Shown here: piece by piece, positions 8,551-16,972 of the stretch | Layout of the letters: each line of letters opens with the position of its first letter | Numbering within the stretch: position 1 is the stretch's first letter | Assembly (NCBI RefSeq): GCF_025150745.1 | Contig: NZ_CP102282.1 | Span: 2,732,501-2,796,500, forward strand | Direction: 5' to 3' | Source of the DNA: Eubacterium ventriosum | Lineage (GTDB): Bacteria; Bacillota; Clostridia; Lachnospirales; Lachnospiraceae | Length of the DNA stretch: 64,000 nucleotides | Position numbers and translations under genes: made by a program | The notes under the pieces: generated by a model | What the model saw: the letters and a program-made list of their open reading frames with translations, nothing else | Databases searched by the model: none | Told to the model about the DNA's origin: nothing

Positions 8551-11121
8551 TTAAGCCTTACGTCCACAACAGTTTTTATACTTCTTTCCTGAACCACATG
8601 GACAAGGATCATTTGGATAAATCTTTTCAGATTCTCTGTGTTTAGTCTTGCTAACACCTGTATCATCCTTGTTTGTTCCTGTAACTTCTGCCACCTCTTC
8701 ACGTTCAACTTTCTGTTCAACCTGAATATGATATAAAGTCTTAACAGTTTCAACTTTGATACCTTCAATCATGTCATTAAACATTTCAAAGCCCTGAATC
8801 TTGTATTCAACAGCAGGATCTCTCTGACCATAAGCCATAAGACCAATACCCTGTTTCAACTGTTCCATATCATCTAAGTGATCCATCCACTTTCTGTCGA
8901 TTACTCTTAACAGAACGATTCTTTCTAATTCTCTAATATGTTCAGGTTCTGGGAACTCAGCTTCCTTAGCTTCGTAAAGCTTAACTGCAGCTTCCTTCAA
9001 TAACTGTTTAAATTCAGCTTTTGAAAGATGTTCAATCTCGCTCTTTGGAATTTCAAGTTTTACAGGAATAATTTCAAATAATGACTGACTTAAACCTGCC
9101 ACATCCCAATCCTTAGTCTCCTGATCATCGCCAACAAACATGTCAACCTGAGATTCAATTACTTCATTCATCATCTTGATAATTGCATCTCTCATATTCT
9201 CGCCGTTAAGAACTCTTGCTCTTTCAGCGTATATAATCTCTCTCTGGTCATTGTTAACCTTATCATATTCCATAAGGTTCTTTCTTATGCCAAAGTTATT
9301 TCCTTCTATCTTCTTCTGTGCTCTTTCAATAGTCTTAGTTAATGACTTATGGTGAATTTCTTCATTCTCTGGAACACCTAATGCATTAAAGATTGACATA
9401 AGCTTCTCTGAAGCAAACAATCTCATAATATCATCTTCCAATGAAATGTAAAACTTAGATTCACCAACATCACCCTGACGACCTGAACGACCTCTTAACT
9501 GGTTATCGATACGTCTTGATTCATGTCTTTCTGTACCTATAATCTTAAGACCGCCTGCTGCTCTTGCAGCATCATCAAGCTTAATATCAGTACCACGGCC
9601 TGCCATATTAGTAGCAATAGTTACTGCTCCATGCTGACCTGCCTGAGCAACGATTTCTGCTTCCTTCTCGTGGAATTTAGCATTTAATACATTGTGTGGA
9701 ATACCTCTCTTCTTAAGCAAAGCACTGATTTCTTCTGAAGAATCAATGTTAATAGTACCAACCAATACAGGCTGTCCCTTTGCATGTGATTCAACAATGT
9801 CTTCTATAACTGCATGAAGTTTCTCTTTCTTAGTCTTAAACATGGCATCTTCATGGTCAATTCTTGCAATTGGCTTGTTTGTTGGAATTTCAACAACGTC
9901 CATACTATAAATATCTCTAAATTCTTTTTCTTCTGTTAAGGCTGTTCCTGTCATACCTGCCTTCTTGTCATATTTGTTAAAGAAGTTCTGGAATGTAATT
10001 GTTGCAAGAGTCTTGCTTTCTCTGTTAACTTTTACATGTTCCTTTGCTTCAATAGCCTGATGTAAACCATCAGAATATCTACGGCCCGGCATAATACGTC
10101 CTGTAAATTCATCTACAATAAGTACTTCATCATCCTTAACTACATAGTCCTGATCTCTATGCATAAGGTTGTGTGCTCTTAATGCCAAAATAACATTGTG
10201 CTGAAGTTCTAAGTTTTCAGCATCAGCATAGTTGTCAATGTGGAAGAATTTTTCAACTTTTTCAATACCCTGTGCTGTTAAAGTAACAATCTTGTCCTTT
10301 TCATTTACAAGGAAGTCTCCATCTTCTTCAATGTCAACACCCATAATGGCATCCATCTTGCTAAGTTCAGGATTAGCTGTGCCACGTTCCATCTGTCTTG
10401 CAAGAATGTCACACATTTCATATAACTTAGTTGACTTACCACTCTGTCCGGAAATAATAAGAGGTGTTCTTGCCTCATCAATAAGAACCGAGTCAACTTC
10501 GTCGATAATACAGTAATGAAGTCCACGCTGAACTAACTGTTCTTTGTAAACAACCATGTTATCTCTTAAGTAGTCAAATCCTAATTCGTTATTTGTAATA
10601 TATGTGATGTCACAGTTATAGGCCGCTTTCTTTTCTTCATGTTCCATGTCTGAAAGAACACAGCCTACTGTTAATCCCAAAAATCTGTGAACCTGTCCCA
10701 TCCACTCAGCATCTCGAGTAGCAAGGTATTCGTTAACTGTTACGATATGAACGCCCTTGCCTTCCAATGCATTAAGATATGCAGGCAACAAACATGTCTG
10801 TGTCTTACCTTCACCGGTTTTCATTTCTGCGATACGTCCCTGATGTAAGATAATACCACCCTGTAACTGACATGGATAATGTTCTGTTCCAAGTGTTCTT
10901 CTTGTTGCTTCTCTAACTAAGGCAAATGCCTCAGGAAGCAAATCGTCTAAAGTTTCACCTTTCTGTAATCTATTTCTAAATTCTGTTGTCTTAGCCTTCA
11001 TCTCGTCGTCGGTAAGTTTTTCCATCTCCGGCTTAAGGCTTAAGATCTTCTCTATTGTATGATTATGTCTTTTTAATTCACGCTGACTATGCGTTCCTAC
11101 GATTTTATTAATTACGCCCAT
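8551..11121 (-). CDS. secA: Preprotein translocase ATPase SecA
   Basis: An 856-residue motor ATPase that drives secretory proteins through SecYEG. Walker A is MKTGEGKTQ (about residues 100-108), Walker B/DEAD is [20 protein letters not shown], and the motif [12 protein letters not shown] and helicase motif GRSGRQGD are present. The C-terminus has the SecB/zinc-binding [14 protein letters not shown]. Start 11121 is chosen because GAGGAGA precedes it and [18 protein letters not shown] is family-like; the longer frame to 11199 adds a hydrophobic tail covering the promoter. Confidence 0.97.
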   Translation of the reverse strand: MGVINKIVGTHSQRELKRHNHTIEKILSLKPEMEKLTDDEMKAKTTEFRNRLQKGETLDDLLPEAFALVREATRRTLGTEHYPCQLQGGIILHQGRIAEMKTGEGKTQTCLLPAYLNALEGKGVHIVTVNEYLATRDAEWMGQVHRFLGLTVGCVLSDMEHEEKKAAYNCDITYITNNELGFDYLRDNMVVYKEQLVQRGLHYCIIDEVDSVLIDEARTPLIISGQSGKSTKLYEMCDILARQMERGTANPELSKMDAIMGVDIEEDGDFLVNEKDKIVTLTAQGIEKVEKFFHIDNYADAENLELQHNVILALRAHNLMHRDQDYVVKDDEVLIVDEFTGRIMPGRRYSDGLHQAIEAKEHVKVNRESKTLATITFQNFFNKYDKKAGMTGTALTEEKEFRDIYSMDVVEIPTNKPIARIDHEDAMFKTKKEKLHAVIEDIVESHAKGQPVLVGTINIDSSEEISALLKKRGIPHNVLNAKFHEKEAEIVAQAGQHGAVTIATNMAGRGTDIKLDDAARAAGGLKIIGTERHESRRIDNQLRGRSGRQGDVGESKFYISLEDDIMRLFASEKLMSIFNALGVPENEEIHHKSLTKTIERAQKKIEGNNFGIRKNLMEYDKVNNDQREIIYAERARVLNGENMRDAIIKMMNEVIESQVDMFVGDDQETKDWDVAGLSQSLFEIIPVKLEIPKSEIEHLSKAEFKQLLKEAAVKLYEAKEAEFPEPEHIRELERIVLLRVIDRKWMDHLDDMEQLKQGIGLMAYGQRDPAVEYKIQGFEMFNDMIEGIKVETVKTLYHIQVEQKVEREEVAEVTGTNKDDTGVSKTKHRESEKIYPNDPCPCGSGKKYKNCCGRKA

Positions 11122-11170
11122 GGTAATCTCCTCAAATATATTTGTTGTAAAATACAACACGCTAAGGAAT

Positions 11171-11199
11171 ATAATACCATTTAAATCGGTTTTATTCAA
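11171..11199 (-). promoter_or_regulatory. secA: Promoter of secA
   Basis: Minus-strand TTGAAT (11194-11199), 17-bp spacer and TATTAT (11171-11176), about 50 bp upstream of the chosen secA start and downstream of the hpf terminator. Confidence 0.7.
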
Positions 11200-11272
11200 T
11201 ACAAGTATGTGTTATTTATTTGTTAAAAAAGTGTAAACGTAGGCATTTCATAACTTTTGTTCTTATAAACGC

Positions 11273-11317
11273 AAAAAAGAATCCCTAACTGATATATTTC
11301 AACCAATCAGGGACTCT
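11273..11317 (-). terminator. Terminator after hpf
   Basis: Minus strand: GAGTCCCTGAT pairs with ATCAGTTAGGGATTC (2-nt bulge), followed by TTTTTT. Confidence 0.85.
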
Positions 11318-11357
11318 TATTAGATATTATTTAGTTTTCTTAGTTACTTTTTATCTT

Positions 11358-11897
11358 TTAGTCAAGTTCAGGTTCTATTAAACCGTATGTATTACCTTTA
11401 CGTTTGTAAACTACATTAACTTCTTCTGTCTCTGCATTAAGAAATACAAAAAAGTTATGTCCAAGTAATTCCATTTCTACGCAAGCTTCTTCAGGATCCA
11501 TTGGCTTAATACCAAATCTCTTAGTCTTTTTGATTTTAATCTGATCCTCATCTTCGTCTTCGTAATCAGCTTCAATGTATGTCTCTGTAAAAGCTTCCTT
11601 AATTGATTTCTTCTTGTCAATAATCTTATTCTTATACTTAACAAGCTGTCTTTCAATTGTTTCCTCAACCATATCGATTGATACATACATATCATCACTT
11701 ATTTCTTCCGCTCTGATAATACGTCCTTTGACTGGAATTGTTACCTCCACCTTCTGTTCATTCTTATTAACACTTAATGTAACGTCCACTCTAGTCTCTT
11801 CCGCGAAGTATTTATCGAGCTTTCCGATTTTCTCTTCTACTGCGCTTCTGATGCCTTCTGTTACTTCAATGTTCTTACCGAAAATCTTAATTTTCAT
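11358..11897 (-). CDS. hpf: Ribosome hibernation promoting factor, long form
   Basis: A 179-residue long HPF that dimerises 70S ribosomes into 100S particles in stationary phase. Residues 1-95 are the HPF/YfiA fold (MKIKIFGKNIEVTEGIRSAVEEKIGKL). A charged linker (EADYEDEDEDQIKIKKTKR) leads to the C-terminal dimerisation domain (RFGIKPMDPEEACVEMELLGHNFFVFLNAETEEVNVVYKR, split here only for description). AAAGGAAG precedes the ATG, and the gene has its own promoter and terminator. Next gene downstream is secA, the usual Firmicutes order hpf-secA-prfB. Confidence 0.93.
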   Translation of the reverse strand: MKIKIFGKNIEVTEGIRSAVEEKIGKLDKYFAEETRVDVTLSVNKNEQKVEVTIPVKGRIIRAEEISDDMYVSIDMVEETIERQLVKYKNKIIDKKKSIKEAFTETYIEADYEDEDEDQIKIKKTKRFGIKPMDPEEACVEMELLGHNFFVFLNAETEEVNVVYKRKGNTYGLIEPELD

Positions 11898-11929
11898 GGT
11901 ACCACTTCCTTTCGTTAACTAGTAATTAA

Positions 11930-11958
11930 ATTATACCATTTAAGGTGATTTTCCACAA
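11930..11958 (-). promoter_or_regulatory. hpf: Promoter of hpf
   Basis: Minus-strand TTGTGG (11953-11958), 17-bp spacer and TATAAT (11930-11935), just upstream of the hpf ribosome site. Confidence 0.75.
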
Positions 11959-12284
11959 GAAAAAACACACTTTTTTCACTTATTTTTCTCTACTCTTTTT
12001 TCGACGCTATTTTTGTATATTTTATACAAATTTAACCCATTTTTAACTATCTGGCACAATTATAGTTAAAAAGTTATTAACATTGTTTTTTCAGTTTTTT
12101 TCAATAAAATTCTCCCTTAAAATAGGTTATTAACCCACTTATTAACATTATCAACATAAAAGTGTGTCATTTTATGTAAATCTTTGTCGACAGCTGTAAA
12201 GAACTAATGTTTTGTTGATATGTTCCAAACTTGTACATTTTACACATAAACTATTGACTTTTTTCTAAAATTCGCCACACTATT
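11959..12284. other. Gene-free AT-rich stretch upstream of hpf
   Basis: About 325 bp between the hpf promoter and the terminator of the wall-hydrolase gene. It is very AT-rich, with several TTATTAAC words near 12075-12150. I see no ORF with a ribosome site and no recognisable RNA. Confidence 0.5.
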
Positions 12285-12330
12285 TTGCAAAAAAATAAGA
12301 CCTGTATTGGTTGTTGCCAATTCAGGTCTT
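12285..12330 (-). terminator. Terminator after the NlpC/P60 gene
   Basis: Minus strand: AAGACCTGAATTGG pairs with CCAATACAGGTCTT (6-nt loop), followed by ATTTTTTT. Confidence 0.88.
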
Positions 12331-12349
12331 GTTTCTATATTATATTTAA

Positions 12350-13744
12350 TTATCCAATAATTCTTCTAGCTGCACAAGGTGATCCCATGCCACTAATTAT
12401 AATACCTGTTTCTTCTGTTGAAGCATGTATAATCTGTCCACCACCAATGTAAATAGCTACGTGGCTGATTGTAGAACCACCATACTTGTAGAATAACAAG
12501 TCACCTGGCTGTAAGCTACTCATTGATACAGCTCTACCGTTGTTAACCTGTGTATATGATGATCTGCTAAGTCCATACCCAAAGTGAGCGTATACTGACA
12601 TTGTAAATCCTGAACAGTCTGTTCCGTTTGTAAGACTTGCTCCACCGTATACGTAAGGGTTACCAAGGAACTGCTTAGCATATGCTACAATTGCTGCACC
12701 TGTTCCCGAACCGCTTGAGCTGCTTGATGAGCTACTATGACTCTTCTTGCTTGAGCTACTGCTACTTGAACTACTTGATGAACTACTGCTTGATGATGAG
12801 TTGCTGTAGTTGCTTCTTGAACTTGAGTTTGAGCTGTTCGAATATGTACCGTCGCTTGAACTCTGGCTGTTATCATTTGATGCCTGCTGTTCCTGCTGTT
12901 CAGCCTGCTTTCTTGCCTCTTCTTCAGCTGCCGCTTTTGCTGCCGCTTTTGCTGCCTCACGTTCTTTCTTAATCTTAGCTTTTTCTTCTTTTCTTGTTAT
13001 AGCTGTTTCCATGTTAATGTTGACATTGGCATACTGTGCTGAAATCCAACCACTAACACCGGCTTTAATTTTAACCTTAATCCATTCGCCAGTCTTGTCA
13101 AACTTCTTAATAGTATATGTTTCATTCTTGTAAACGTTAGTTACTACTTTAGAATTAGTACTAGCTTCTGCTCTAACATGGATAGCATCCTTAGCTTCTG
13201 CCTGTACATAACCATTATCTAAAGCTCTGCTCTTAGCACTACTTCCTGTTACAAAGAAATCTGACTTAATATAACCTGTACAGTTACCTGATACAATCTT
13301 GTACCAACCGTTATTAGTCTTTTCAAGAATTTTTGCACCACTGTTGTTATAAATTTTTCCAACAACCTTTGATTCTGTTGTTGGTTTCTTTCTTACATTA
13401 ACATAATCTTCTGCACCACCTGAAACCTTAGTAATTGCTATGTTAGCAAATAACTTGTCCTCACTTGATGTTGCTGTATTAGATGTCTGTGTCTTTTCAG
13501 TCTGATTTTCTGTCTTTGTTGTCTCATTAGCTGTTGCTGTACTATCTGTTGCTTCTGTAGGAAGTAACTTCTCAATATCAGTTTCTTTACCACTATTATT
13601 GATGTAATCTTCAACAATAACTGCTGCACCTGCGCTAGGTATTTCTGTTGCTAATTCATCTGCAAACAATGGCATAGACGCTGTGATTGTCATAGATGCC
13701 ACAAGTGTACCTGCTACAAGTTTCTTAGCATAATTACTTCTCAT
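12350..13744 (-). CDS. Secreted SH3-domain NlpC/P60 peptidoglycan hydrolase
   Basis: A 464-residue exported wall hydrolase, probably a gamma-D-glutamyl-diamino-acid endopeptidase. A signal peptide covers residues 1-28 (LVAGTLVASMTITASMPLFA). Two bacterial SH3 domains (about 105-165 and 180-245) should bind the wall. An Ala/Lys/Glu helix (about 250-285) and a long Ser-rich linker (about 290-350) lead to the C-terminal NlpC/P60 domain. That domain has its catalytic Cys in GTDCSGFTMS and His in ISHVAIYIGG. AT-rich promoter and own terminator make it monocistronic. Exact bond cleaved is inferred from the family. Confidence 0.92.
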   Translation of the reverse strand: MRSNYAKKLVAGTLVASMTITASMPLFADELATEIPSAGAAVIVEDYINNSGKETDIEKLLPTEATDSTATANETTKTENQTEKTQTSNTATSSEDKLFANIAITKVSGGAEDYVNVRKKPTTESKVVGKIYNNSGAKILEKTNNGWYKIVSGNCTGYIKSDFFVTGSSAKSRALDNGYVQAEAKDAIHVRAEASTNSKVVTNVYKNETYTIKKFDKTGEWIKVKIKAGVSGWISAQYANVNINMETAITRKEEKAKIKKEREAAKAAAKAAAEEEARKQAEQQEQQASNDNSQSSSDGTYSNSSNSSSRSNYSNSSSSSSSSSSSSSSSSSKKSHSSSSSSSSGSGTGAAIVAYAKQFLGNPYVYGGASLTNGTDCSGFTMSVYAHFGYGLSRSSYTQVNNGRAVSMSSLQPGDLLFYKYGGSTISHVAIYIGGGQIIHASTEETGIIISGMGSPCAARRIIG

Positions 13745-13922
13745 GAAAATTCTGCCTCCATTTGTTTTAATTCTGTTCTAAAATTTCGGTATATGTTTAA
13801 ATCCATATCAAGTAAATATTTTAATACATATTGATTACATATTCAATACATTTTTTAATATAATCTTAAAAATATACCTAAAGTTATTCTCAATCAATTC
13901 TAAATATTACAATTTTGTTACA

Positions 13923-13951
13923 ATTATAACAACTCTTATATAGATTGTCAA
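13923..13951 (-). promoter_or_regulatory. Promoter of the NlpC/P60 hydrolase
   Basis: Minus-strand TTGACA (13946-13951), 17-bp spacer and TATAAT (13923-13928): perfect consensus. It gives a leader of about 170 nt in which I recognise no c-di-AMP riboswitch. Confidence 0.82.
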
Positions 13952-14033
13952 CCTACATATATTAGCAATTTATTCCTATTTAATTTCATTTCCCGGTTCA
14001 CTTTTACTTTTTTAATATTAATTTCATAAAAAA

Positions 14034-14130
14034 AGTAGTACCTAAGTACTATTTTTTCCTATAATTATGGTACTATAGTACTAAAGTACCAGGGTACTAC
14101 TTTTTTCTAATAAGTACAGTACTAAGGTAC
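14034..14130. repeat. Array of nine GTAC words, mostly 8 bp apart
   Basis: GTAC occurs at 14038, 14046, 14070, 14078, 14086, 14094, 14114, 14119 and 14127. Six of the eight intervals are 8 bp or multiples of it (8, 24, 8, 8, 8, 8). The array lies between divergent genes, immediately upstream of the SDR gene, and probably holds protein-binding sites. Confidence 0.6.
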
Positions 14131-14165
14131 TATATGGCACTATCTATTATAAAGGATGATATATT

Positions 14166-14882
14166 ATGAAGAAAACAATATTAATTACAGGAGCTTCCGG
14201 AGATATCGGAAGTGAAATTTGCCGTTTTTTTATAAAAAACAATTATAAAGTAATAGGAACTTACAACAAAAATAAAGCTACTATTGAAGCGCTTGCAGAA
14301 GAGCTTGGAAGTGATTTTTCTTATTATCAGTGCGACTTATCTGATTTTAATAATGCTGAAAAGCTATTTAAGAATTTAGGAGATATTTCCATTGATATTC
14401 TTGTTAACAATAGTGGAATTTCTGTGTTGGGATTGCTTCAGGATATAACGGATAGTGAATGGAGCAGACTTTGGAACACTAATGTTACCTCTGCCATTGC
14501 TATGAGCAAAATGATTATTCCTATTTTTCTAAAGCAAGGTTATGGAAAAATAATCAACATTTCTTCTGTCTGGGGGCAGCGCGGTGCTTCCTATGAAGTT
14601 TGCTACTCCACAACCAAGGGTGCCATTGATTCTTTCACTAAGGCTCTTGCCAAGGAACTTGCCCCTTCAAACATTCAGGTTAACGCTATTTCCTGTGGAA
14701 TAATAGACACCAAAATGAACGGACATCTTACACAGGAAGATGTTGACTCTATTATAGAAGAAATACCTGCATCAAGACTTGGCACAACTGAAGATGTTGC
14801 AAATGCTGTATATGGTCTTGTCAATTCAGGCTCCTATATTACAGGACAGATTATTACCGTTGACGGCGGATGGCAGGTATAA
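14166..14882 (+). CDS. SDR-family oxidoreductase, possibly EF-P 5-aminopentanone reductase
   Basis: A 238-residue classical short-chain dehydrogenase/reductase. The NADP-binding loop is TGASGDIGS near the N-terminus, the NNSG motif follows, and the Ser-Tyr-Lys catalytic set is INISSVWG...YSTTK. The stretch TKALAKELAPSNIQVNAISC and the C-terminal GQIITVDGGW resemble the YmfI-type enzymes that reduce 5-aminopentanonyl-lysine on EF-P; a FabG-like acyl reductase is the alternative. AAGGATGAT precedes the ATG. It stands alone on the plus strand behind a striking GTAC array. Confidence 0.85.
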   Translation: MKKTILITGASGDIGSEICRFFIKNNYKVIGTYNKNKATIEALAEELGSDFSYYQCDLSDFNNAEKLFKNLGDISIDILVNNSGISVLGLLQDITDSEWSRLWNTNVTSAIAMSKMIIPIFLKQGYGKIINISSVWGQRGASYEVCYSTTKGAIDSFTKALAKELAPSNIQVNAISCGIIDTKMNGHLTQEDVDSIIEEIPASRLGTTEDVANAVYGLVNSGSYITGQIITVDGGWQV

Positions 14883-15009
14883 TTTTTTTAATTTCAAGTT
14901 TCATCGTTATTAAGTCAAATCATGATATGGTACAAGTTATTGTTTTACGCGATACTCATTCGCATTTTGTGTACGCTACATGCTCATAACGCGCTGTCGC
15001 GCTATGCAT

Positions 15010-15066
15010 TAAGGACGAAATACAACTGTTGGCGAGCAAGCTCTCCACGTCTGTATTTCGTCCTTA
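15010..15066. repeat. Long inverted repeat downstream of the SDR gene
   Basis: ATTAAGGACGAAATACA and its exact complement TGTATTTCGTCCTTAAT (17 bp) flank a ~24-nt loop that has its own near-pairing (GGCGAGC/GCTCTCC). Additional GC-rich palindromic words (GCGCGCTGTCGCGC region) precede it from 14945. It occupies the 241-bp gap between convergent genes. Confidence 0.75.
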
Positions 15067-15123
15067 ATTTGCATTGCTTGTAAGAACGCGCAAATTATTA
15101 TTTAAGTTCGGTTATTCTTCTTT

Positions 15124-16965
15124 TTAATATTTTTCTTTCTCACCATTTTCGTAAGATTGGATTCTTGCTGTATCTCCCGATGAAGTAACTGAATCTCCCT
15201 TATCGTTTATGACATGTGTAATCTGTCCCTGACCGTTAAGTTTTACAGTTACAATATTTCTAATTTCTACTCCATCCTTGTTAGGAATCTCTGCTCCACT
15301 GAATATTTCTATGTTCGCATCTCTATTGTAACAATAAATTCCAAGTCCACAGCCGTAAAAATCATTAACTTCATCGCCTATTTTAAATGATGCATAACCT
15401 TTCACCTTACCATTATGGCTCATATAATATTTCTGGTTAGGTGCATCGTAAGGCATTTCGCTTTGATAGAAATATAGCTTACCGCCATTACCATTCCATA
15501 TGGTCTGATATTCCTGAAAATGTTCAACAAACAATCCATACATTGTAACATTGTCACCATTTATCACAATACCATTAGGTGCTGTATTCATATCCCAGCC
15601 TACATTGTCTCCGTGGTCAGCTCTCCAAACCCAAAAATTGTCTCCAATTACATCATTACTGTTAATGGTAACACAATTCTTAACTTTGCCCTTGTAATTT
15701 GCGCCTCCTACTCTAAAGTACACATCACTAAAGCAAATAGGGTTGTCGCTATGGGAAACTTCTGCTTTTTCATTTCCAACTTTAAGCAATGTTTCTGACT
15801 GCTTATCCCCTGCTTCAAATAAAACTCCGCATACTTTAATTCCATCTACATCTGATGTTACCATACACGCATTTCCATTAGTTGAAACAAGAGTAGCAAG
15901 TCCCATGCCGTATATAATAGTATCTTTTTCTTCTACAGTAATAGGTTTGTCTAAAGTATAAATTCCAGGTGTCAAAAGAAGATTTTTTCCTTCTTTAAGA
16001 GCCTTGTTAATTGTATCTGCGTTATCCTTTTGGGCATCTGCCACGTAAAACATATTCAGGCTATAAAAAGTACCTTTAACTCCGTTCTCCCACGAAATTC
16101 CCTGACATTCTGTTCGTTTTTCAGGAACCATAACGCCATATCCATTGTCCTCATCATAAACCAAATAAGGCTTCTCCTGAATCTTTGGAACTGTTTCTTC
16201 TTTAGTATATGGTTCATATGGCCATCCGCCTGTAGGAATAGTATCAACATTTACACCTGTAAAAACCATATTCCACACGCCATTTTCAAAATATCCCCAA
16301 TTGTTATTTCTAAAAAGATACTGTTGCTGTGAACCTGAGGAAACCATCTTTTCCACTTTGCAGTCTGCCATAAAGCCACCTGATGACCAGCCCTCGCCAT
16401 CGCTTAAAACAATACCGTCATTAAAATTAACACGTCTAAGAGATACTGCCTGTGAATTAGCCCACATACAGTAATCATTTACCGAAAAATTCTCTGCACT
16501 TCTCCAGAAATTGCAGGTAGCATTGTGAAACATCCAATCTGCATTAACCCATAATTTATTAATATTAGTATCTGTAGGCAAAATTCCAAGTCCCAAAACC
16601 TGTGTATAAAATCCTACATTAATTTCTAATGAAGTTCCATAATCTCCCGGCTTAAAAAGTAATGCATATCTTTCATCTCCAAACTGGTTAGATTCCTGTC
16701 TTGCAAAAATCTGACTTACTTTTTCCTGAATTTCATCCTTATTGTCTGTAGGAGAAAATACATATGTATTCTTTCCTAAAACACTATCATCCTTTACCGG
16801 CTCTCCGTCAGACTTAAATTCAATATTATTTTCAACTTTATTTTCTGTTGTTTCCACCTGAGTTGTTGTCTGTTGCTGCTTTTTCTCATTGTTACAGCCA
16901 ATAAGTCCTGTTGACAATGTAACCAAAGCTACTGTCATTAATAAAGCTTTTAGTTGCTTTCTCAT
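15124..16965 (-). CDS. GH55-like beta-helix lipoprotein
   Basis: A 613-residue predicted lipoprotein: signal peptide 1-23, lipobox LIGC with Cys24, then a Gln/Thr-rich tether. The rest resembles the large beta-helix proteins related to GH55 exo-beta-1,3-glucanases, often mislabelled adenylyl cyclase. Supporting segments are LLFKPGDYG, QVLGLG, NATCNFWRSAENFSV, MWANSQAVSLRRV and SSGGFMADCKVE. The second half has GKNLLLTPGIYTLDKPI and IYGMGLATLV, a second beta-helix. Start 16965 is chosen for AGGAGAAG upstream; it follows the preceding gene by 7 bp, so the pair is one operon. Substrate unknown; beta-glucan is inference. Confidence 0.8.
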   Translation of the reverse strand: MRKQLKALLMTVALVTLSTGLIGCNNEKKQQQTTTQVETTENKVENNIEFKSDGEPVKDDSVLGKNTYVFSPTDNKDEIQEKVSQIFARQESNQFGDERYALLFKPGDYGTSLEINVGFYTQVLGLGILPTDTNINKLWVNADWMFHNATCNFWRSAENFSVNDYCMWANSQAVSLRRVNFNDGIVLSDGEGWSSGGFMADCKVEKMVSSGSQQQYLFRNNNWGYFENGVWNMVFTGVNVDTIPTGGWPYEPYTKEETVPKIQEKPYLVYDEDNGYGVMVPEKRTECQGISWENGVKGTFYSLNMFYVADAQKDNADTINKALKEGKNLLLTPGIYTLDKPITVEEKDTIIYGMGLATLVSTNGNACMVTSDVDGIKVCGVLFEAGDKQSETLLKVGNEKAEVSHSDNPICFSDVYFRVGGANYKGKVKNCVTINSNDVIGDNFWVWRADHGDNVGWDMNTAPNGIVINGDNVTMYGLFVEHFQEYQTIWNGNGGKLYFYQSEMPYDAPNQKYYMSHNGKVKGYASFKIGDEVNDFYGCGLGIYCYNRDANIEIFSGAEIPNKDGVEIRNIVTVKLNGQGQITHVINDKGDSVTSSGDTARIQSYENGEKEKY

Positions 16966-16972
16966 ACTTTTA

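Noticed and set aside
11959-12284. TTATTAAC/TTATCAAC words that recall DnaA boxes
   Set aside because: Words do not match TTATCCACA, there is no dnaA, dnaN or parAB nearby, and such words are common in AT-rich DNA; I do not call an origin.
12685-12960. Frames opposite the Ser-rich and Ala-rich linker of the wall hydrolase
   Set aside because: They are by-products of the repetitive linker; no ribosome site, low-complexity translation.
13745-13922. c-di-AMP (ydaO) riboswitch upstream of the NlpC/P60 gene
   Set aside because: Such genes often have one, but the 170-nt leader is AT-rich and lacks the conserved GC-rich blocks.
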